A stretch of 64,000 nucleotides of DNA from an uncultured Clostridia bacterium (GTDB lineage: Bacteria; Bacillota; Clostridia; Christensenellales; HGM11417): assembly GCA_944332455.1 (NCBI GenBank), contig CALVJY010000006.1, positions 24,623 to 88,622 of the forward strand, in the 5' to 3' direction. Shown here piece by piece: positions 59,341 to 64,000 of the stretch (positions are counted from its first letter, which is position 1; each line of letters opens with the position of its first letter). Position numbers and translations under genes: made by a program. The notes under the pieces are model-generated. The model searched no databases and was not told the DNA's origin. It saw only the letters and a program-made list of their open reading frames with translations.

Positions 59341-61620
59341 TTATATCTTTTCAAATACCCGCAGGGTGACCACGGTCATGTCGTCGCGGGGGCGGCCGCG
59401 GTTGCGCCGGACCGCGCCGTCCAGAATGTGCTCGGCCAGCTCCTGGGGGTTGTTTCCCTCGTAATCCTCGATGACCTTGGACAGCTTGGAGAACTCGCCG
59501 TAGGCGTCGGTCACGCCGTCGGTGACCAGCACCACGATGTCCCCGCTGCAAAGCTGGAGTTTTTTGGTGGAGGGCCGGCTCTCCTCCAATATTCCCATGG
59601 GCAGCGAGCTGCCGTTGACCATGACCGTCTTTTCCCCCTTGACGAATCCCGGCACGGCGCCCAGCTTGATGAAGTCGGCCGAAGCGGTGTTCAGGTCCAC
59701 CACGCAGAGATCCACGGTGCAGAAGACCTCCTCGCAGCAGGCCGAGAGCAGGTGGTTGACCGAGTCCAGCACCAGCTCGGAGTCGAAGCCCGCCCGGTAG
59801 AAATTTTCCACCAGCGAGATGCCGGCCTCCGAGGTCTGTTCGGCCCGGGTGCCCGAGCCCATGCCATCGCACAGGGCCAGCATGAACTTGTCGGCCGAGA
59901 GATGGATCAGGGAGTGGCTGTCGCCGCTGCGGTGGTTTCCGGCCTTGGGCAGGCCGGCCGCCCCGAATACCACGTCGTACTTGGGGGCCTGTTTGAGGCA
60001 GACCGCCGCAAAGCCCGGCTTTTTGGTGTCCATCCTCTCCACCGCCATCATGGGCCGGCCGAAGACCTCGGAGGCCCCCTGAGGCAGGGCGGGCAGCACA
60101 GCCTCGTTTTCGGGGACCAGCACGGTGCAGACCGTCCTTCCCCCCTCCTCGTAGACCACGGCCTCCGAGCAGTGGATCTTCCGGCTCAGCAGGTGCTCCT
60201 TGACCGCCCGCTCCTGGTTGGTCCGGAAGAGGACCTCGCCCCGGCCCTCCTCCCCCAGCCGGCGCATGACCCGGGCCACGCCGGCCAGCTGCTTGGCGAT
60301 GACCGCCCGGGTGCTCTCCAGGTTGGCCGAGGTGGCCAGATACTGCCGGTAGGACACGCCGTATTGGTTGATCACGGCCAGCGCGGCGTTCAGCCGGAGG
60401 CACTTTTTGGCCAGGTGGTCGGGCAGGTCGATCAGGGTGATCCTGCCCTTTTCCATGACCGCGGCGAGGGCGCCCTGCACCGCCTCCTTCATCTTGCCCC
60501 GGGGGCTTTGACAGGTCTCCCGCAGGGAACAGTCCGCGCACAGCCGCTCGCAGAAGTCCCCGTAGAACAGGTTCAGGGTGGCCTCCCGGTCCGGGCGCTT
60601 GTCCCCCATCTCGGTGAAGACCTTGTCCATCTCGTCAAAGACCACGCTCATCTTGAACAGGCGGTTGGAAAGCTGCATACGGCTCTTGCGGACCACCGCC
60701 GCGGCCAGTTCGCTCTCCTGTTCGCGCAGCGCCCTTTTGGCGGCGGTCAGGAAGGAGGCCGGCAGCAGGGCGAAGGCCAGCCCGGCAGCCAGCACCTCGG
60801 CCAGCTGGGCCGGGCCGTAGAACGGGTACAGCTCCAGCAGGTAGGCAAAGACCAGTTCGGTCAGCACCACGGAGAGGGCGGACAGAGCCTTGGAGGTGTG
60901 CGAAAACACCGCCGCCACGACCAGAAAGCCGAAGTAGATCCCCAAAAAGGCCGGGCTCCCCTCGGTCACGGCCCGGGCCGCCCCCAGGGCCAGCGCGAAG
61001 AAGGCGGCCGGCTCGAAGCCGTAGCAGAACAGGCAGAAGAGCAGGGCGAACAGGGCCAGGCAGTTGGCCGGGGAAAAGCCCCCGATCCGCAGGGGCAGCA
61101 GGCCTGAGGCAGCCGCAAACAGGGTCAGGCAGAGGCAGACCCGCTCGTCCATGGACAGGGCGGTCTTCAGCCCCCGGGTCAGCGGGGCCCGCAGGGCGTT
61201 GATCAGCACCCAGCACAGCACCACCGCAAAGGCGGCCGAGGGCAGAAAGAGGGTCAGCGCCGGCCGGGGATCCGAGAACAGCAGCAGAAACCGGCTGAGC
61301 CCGCAGCAGGCCAGACAGGCGGCCGCGTTCTGCTTTTTGGCCGCGAACACCCACAGCCCGTAGGCGGCCAAAAAGGCGGCCAGGGCCAGCAATTCGAACA
61401 GGGCCGAACCCTCCCATCCCCCAAAGATCAGCGAGGCGGCCAATGCTGCCGTCCCGCCGGCCGCAAAAAAGCCGAAAAAGCACAGACAGGCCAACCCGGC
61501 GGCCAGGGCGGAGCCGGGATAAAAAAAGCTGTTCCGCAGGGAAAACAGCAGGATGACGGCCAGCGCAAAGGGCAAAAGTCGGTCCGCCTTCAGGCGGGGA
61601 CGGAAGGTCTTTTTGAACAT
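59341..61620 (-). CDS. spoIIE: Stage II sporulation protein E (SpoIIE phosphatase)
   Basis: A 759-residue protein. About ten hydrophobic segments occupy the N-terminal 320 residues. A central region (FYGDFCERLCADCSLRETCQSP) is the SpoIIE regulatory part, with Cys residues. A C-terminal PP2C phosphatase follows (ALCDGMGSGTRAEQTSEAGISLVENFY, GDIVVLVTDGVTDAYGE, RGRPRDDMTVVTLRV). In sporulation it dephosphorylates SpoIIAA and so activates sigma-F in the forespore. Divergent from hpt. Confidence 0.95.
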   Translation of the reverse strand: MFKKTFRPRLKADRLLPFALAVILLFSLRNSFFYPGSALAAGLACLCFFGFFAAGGTAALAASLIFGGWEGSALFELLALAAFLAAYGLWVFAAKKQNAAACLACCGLSRFLLLFSDPRPALTLFLPSAAFAVVLCWVLINALRAPLTRGLKTALSMDERVCLCLTLFAAASGLLPLRIGGFSPANCLALFALLFCLFCYGFEPAAFFALALGAARAVTEGSPAFLGIYFGFLVVAAVFSHTSKALSALSVVLTELVFAYLLELYPFYGPAQLAEVLAAGLAFALLPASFLTAAKRALREQESELAAAVVRKSRMQLSNRLFKMSVVFDEMDKVFTEMGDKRPDREATLNLFYGDFCERLCADCSLRETCQSPRGKMKEAVQGALAAVMEKGRITLIDLPDHLAKKCLRLNAALAVINQYGVSYRQYLATSANLESTRAVIAKQLAGVARVMRRLGEEGRGEVLFRTNQERAVKEHLLSRKIHCSEAVVYEEGGRTVCTVLVPENEAVLPALPQGASEVFGRPMMAVERMDTKKPGFAAVCLKQAPKYDVVFGAAGLPKAGNHRSGDSHSLIHLSADKFMLALCDGMGSGTRAEQTSEAGISLVENFYRAGFDSELVLDSVNHLLSACCEEVFCTVDLCVVDLNTASADFIKLGAVPGFVKGEKTVMVNGSSLPMGILEESRPSTKKLQLCSGDIVVLVTDGVTDAYGEFSKLSKVIEDYEGNNPQELAEHILDGAVRRNRGRPRDDMTVVTLRVFEKI

Positions 61621-61698
61621 GGGGCACCCCGGTGGGAGATTCTCCTACCAGTTTACCGGAAAAGCCGGGCGCAAATTTTCCCTTTCTGTCGAAAACGT

Positions 61699-61727
61699 TT
61701 GGCAATTTGGACGAAATATGGTAGAAT
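61699..61727 (+). promoter_or_regulatory. hpt promoter
   Basis: TTGGCA, a 17-bp spacer and TAGAAT, 104 bp upstream of the hpt ATG. Confidence 0.7.
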
Positions 61728-61830
61728 GTGCCTGTACCGGAAGATCCGGACCGTTCCCGATTTCCGGGGAGGCTCGCCGGGATCGCCGCCCCAACATGAC
61801 AATACGCCCCAAAACGGGAGGAATGAACCA

Positions 61831-62379
61831 ATGAACAACCTTGCAAAAGATCTGGATCGGGTGCTCTTTACCGAAGAGGAGATCGCGGCCCGGGTCCGGG
61901 AACTGGCCGGGCAGATCACCCGGGATTACGCCGGAAAGGAGGTGCTGGCCGTCTGCCTGCTGCGGGGGTCGGCCGTCTTTTTCGCCGACCTGGTGCGGAA
62001 GATCGACCTGCCCCTGATCTTTGACTTCATGGCCCTCTCGAGCTACGGCGGACAGGCCAAGTCCTCGGGTTCGGTGGTGGTCAAAAAGGATCTGGACACC
62101 GACCTGACCGGCCGCCACGTGCTGATCGTGGAGGACATCATCGACACCGGGCGCACCCTGACCTGCCTGAAACAGCTGCTGGCCCACCGCGGCGCGGCCT
62201 CGGTGAAGATCTGCGCCCTGCTGGACAAGCCCTCCCGCCGGGAGACCCCCATCGAGGGGGACTACATCGGCTTTACCATCCCCAACCACTTTGTGGTGGG
62301 CTACGGCCTGGACTTTGACCAGCGCTACCGCAACCTGCCCTACATCGGCATCCTCAGCCCCCGGATCTACCAGCGCTGA
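61831..62379 (+). CDS. hpt: Hypoxanthine phosphoribosyltransferase
   Basis: A 182-residue purine salvage enzyme: LAVCLLRGSAVFFADL, the PRPP-binding VLIVEDIIDTGRTL (about residues 97-110) and VVGYGLDFDQRYRNLPYIG near the C-terminus. It makes IMP or GMP from the free base and PRPP. The start ATG 61831 follows GGGAGGA with good spacing; the frame is open further upstream but without a better start. Confidence 0.93.
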   Translation: MNNLAKDLDRVLFTEEEIAARVRELAGQITRDYAGKEVLAVCLLRGSAVFFADLVRKIDLPLIFDFMALSSYGGQAKSSGSVVVKKDLDTDLTGRHVLIVEDIIDTGRTLTCLKQLLAHRGAASVKICALLDKPSRRETPIEGDYIGFTIPNHFVVGYGLDFDQRYRNLPYIGILSPRIYQR

Positions 62380-62433
62380 CCAATCCTCTGCCCCGTCCTC
62401 CGGGATTTCTTTTTACGAGTGAGGGGAACCAGC

Positions 62434-63012
62434 ATGGCTGACAGAACGAAGAACACCGAAAAAATCTGCAAAATTCTGACCATTGTCTGGTCCTCCCTTC
62501 TTGCGGCGTCCGTCTTTCCGCTGATGATCTGGATGCTTTTGTATGCGCCCGATCTGAATTCCGTTCCATATTTTTCCGACCCGGCCAATTACCTTTCCTT
62601 TGAGGGCTCGGTGCGATCTTTTTCCCTCTACGAAGGCGCAATCTACCTGACCGTGGACCATGCCCGGGAAGAATTTTACGAGGACTTCAGGATAGACGGA
62701 AAGAACTTTGATCTGGCCCTGGAAAACGGCCTGCCGGATCTCCTGCAAAAGGGGGCGTCTTTTACCATCACCGCTGCCAGCGCCTACCTGGGAGACGGCT
62801 GGGCCTACCCCATTGCGGCGCTGAGCTTCGAGGGGCGGGAGATCATCCCCTTTGAAGAGGGCCGGCAAAATTGCGTTGAAGTGCAGCAAAAAGCCGAGGA
62901 CGCCGCAAGATCTTATATCCTGGTCTGGGGGATCGCGGCCGGAGCCCTGGCGGCGTTGGACGCCGGCGCGATCATCAGCCTTTTCCGGGCGAAAAGATCC
63001 CGGTCTGTCTGA
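62434..63012 (+). CDS. Hypothetical membrane protein with two terminal helices
   Basis: A 192-residue protein. An N-terminal membrane helix (ILTIVWSSLLAASVFPLMIWMLLYA), an extracytoplasmic domain of about 110 residues with ENGLPDLLQKGASFTITAASAYLGDGWAYPIAAL, and a C-terminal helix with a basic tail (FRAKRSRSV). No family recognised. Start ATG 62434 after GAGGGGA; it lies 54 bp after hpt and may share its transcript. A good terminator follows. Confidence 0.82.
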   Translation: MADRTKNTEKICKILTIVWSSLLAASVFPLMIWMLLYAPDLNSVPYFSDPANYLSFEGSVRSFSLYEGAIYLTVDHAREEFYEDFRIDGKNFDLALENGLPDLLQKGASFTITAASAYLGDGWAYPIAALSFEGREIIPFEEGRQNCVEVQQKAEDAARSYILVWGIAAGALAALDAGAIISLFRAKRSRSV

Positions 63013-63064
63013 CGACCGCCCTTAGGGCGAAAGATCCGTAAAGAACAAAGGACCGACTGCATGA

Positions 63065-63100
63065 AAAGAGCGAAGAACATAAAGATCTTCGCTCTTTTTT
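63065..63100 (+). terminator. Terminator of 62434 gene
   Basis: AAAGAGCGAAGA / TCTTCGCTCTTT (12-bp stem) ending in TTTTTT. Confidence 0.92.
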
Positions 63101-63154
63101 GATCGCGCCCCTCTCCTGCGGCCTAGGCCAGCCGCCCCGGACGGGAGGACGGCA

Positions 63155-63187
63155 TAAAAAAAGGGAACCCTTTTGGGGCTCCCTTTT
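63155..63187 (-). terminator. Terminator of E1 beta gene
   Basis: AAAAGGGA / TCCCTTTT with an inner CCC/GGG pair; A and T runs on both flanks make it bidirectional, with a TTTTTTT tail on the minus strand. Confidence 0.85.
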
Positions 63188-63203
63188 TGATTTGCTTTAA
63201 AGC

Positions 63204-64000
63204 TTACACGCCCTTCTTGCTGGTGCGCATCAGCTCGGTGTTGTTGAAGGCCTCGGTGGGCACATAGTCCTTCAGGGGGAGGATCCGCTGATGGATGGCG
63301 TCCAGGATCCAGCTCTCCTGCGGGAAGAAGTGCTTTTCCAGCTCGAAGGCGGGGGTGATCCAGTTCCTGGCGCCCACCACCACCGGAGGCGCATCCAGGT
63401 AGTCGAAGCACAGCTCGGTGATGTTGGCGGCCATGTCCTTGAGGACGGAGTTGCGGGCGCAGGCGTCCGAGATCAGCACGATCTTGCCCGTCTTTTTGAC
63501 GCTCTCGACCACCTTCTCGTAGTTGAAGGGGACGATGGAGCGGGCGTCGATGACTTCGGCCGAGATGTTGTACTTCTCCTTCAGGGTCTTGGCGGCCTTG
63601 ACGGCGTTGTACAGCTCGGAGCCCACGGTCAGCAGGGTGATGTCGGAGCCGACCACCTTGACGTCGGGCTCGCCGATCTCGATCTCGTAGCTGCCGGTGG
63701 GCACGCCGCCCTCGTGGAACTGCTCGCCGTAGTCATACAGGCGCTGGCTCTCCAGGAAGATGACGGGATCGGTGCCGTTCAGGGCGGCGGTCATCAGGCC
63801 CTTGCAGTCGTAGGGGGTGACCGGGAAGACGATCTTCAGGCCGGGGATGTGGGCGCACAGGGCGGTCCAGTCCTGAGAGTGCTGGGCGCCGTACTTGGAG
63901 CCGATGGACATGCGGACCACCACGGGCATCTTCAGCTGGCCGGCGGTCATGGCCTGCCACTTGGGCAGCTGGTTGAAGATCTCGTCGCCGGCGCGGCCCA
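63204..64000 (-). CDS. 2-oxoacid dehydrogenase E1 beta subunit (5' end beyond window)
   Basis: C-terminal part of the transketolase-like beta subunit of pyruvate/2-oxoacid dehydrogenase (or acetoin dehydrogenase). It reads in from the right edge as [22 protein letters not shown], then [70 protein letters not shown] and the C-terminal domain. With the alpha subunit (expected upstream, off the window) it forms the thiamine-pyrophosphate enzyme. Internal ATGs exist but the frame continues past the window edge. Confidence 0.9.
   Translation of the reverse strand, partial: GRAGDEIFNQLPKWQAMTAGQLKMPVVVRMSIGSKYGAQHSQDWTALCAHIPGLKIVFPVTPYDCKGLMTAALNGTDPVIFLESQRLYDYGEQFHEGGVPTGSYEIEIGEPDVKVVGSDITLLTVGSELYNAVKAAKTLKEKYNISAEVIDARSIVPFNYEKVVESVKKTGKIVLISDACARNSVLKDMAANITELCFDYLDAPPVVVGARNWITPAFELEKHFFPQESWILDAIHQRILPLKDYVPTEAFNNTELMRTSKKGV

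Noticed and set aside
58333..61107. A 924-codon plus-strand frame opposite fba and spoIIE
   Set aside because: It spans two unrelated, well-identified genes on the other strand and has shadow composition.

Overview
The window is GC-rich chromosomal DNA from an endospore-forming member of the Firmicutes, most likely a gut-associated clostridium. Supporting markers are a SpoIIE phosphatase, a CwlD-type spore cortex amidase, a Rex redox repressor, many consensus sigma-A promoters (TTGACA, 17 bp, TATAAT) and strong Shine-Dalgarno sites. Species cannot be fixed from the sequence. No rRNA, tRNA, CRISPR array, transposase or phage gene was recognised. Most genes lie on the minus strand.

Region 1 (1-9138) is a glycan-utilisation locus. 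A minus-strand operon encodes a GH38 alpha-mannosidase, an ABC sugar importer (binding lipoprotein and two permeases) and a lipoprotein of the GxGYxYP putative glycosidase type that runs off the left edge. A divergent GntR/LacI-type regulator is the likely controller. Region 2 (9388-12600) holds an aminotransferase overlapping an Lrp-type regulator, rex, and two small proteins. Region 3 (12600-16845) is gene-poor: 70-bp tandem repeats, a promoter-hairpin repeat element, twin XRE regulators divergent from an unknown protein, a long array of terminator-like hairpins, cwlD with DnaA-box matches upstream, and a compact candidate small RNA with its own promoter and terminator. Region 4 (16846-32429) is a second, larger glycan locus: GH38 mannosidase, GH106-like glycosidase, a coiled surface protein, two paralogous lipoproteins, a second ABC importer and its own GntR/LacI-type regulator.

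Region 5 (32900-41100) is housekeeping: rsmI, a tRNA methyltransferase with an apparently leaderless start, an EF-G-like GTPase, glutamate racemase, a diacylglycerol-kinase-like protein and the CCA-adding enzyme. Region 6 (41086-54800) contains a five-hairpin array, two more copies of the promoter-hairpin element, and two operons for ATP-dependent acyl-CoA dehydratase activase-type proteins around a URO-D-fold methyltransferase-like protein, a DUF3791-like small gene between 52-bp direct repeats, and a frameshifted lipoprotein. Region 7 (55106-64000) carries an orphan PilT ATPase, a membrane-anchored XRE regulator, fructose-bisphosphate aldolase, SpoIIE, hypoxanthine phosphoribosyltransferase, an unknown membrane protein and the end of a 2-oxoacid dehydrogenase E1 beta gene.

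The most unusual signals are: (a) a three-copy minus-strand element with a near-perfect promoter, an invariant 22-nt C-rich segment antisense to a ribosome-binding-site-like sequence, and a long hairpin whose only variation is a wobble preserved on that strand; (b) arrays of terminator-like hairpins in intergenic DNA; (c) the activase/URO-D gene group, which has no assigned substrate.
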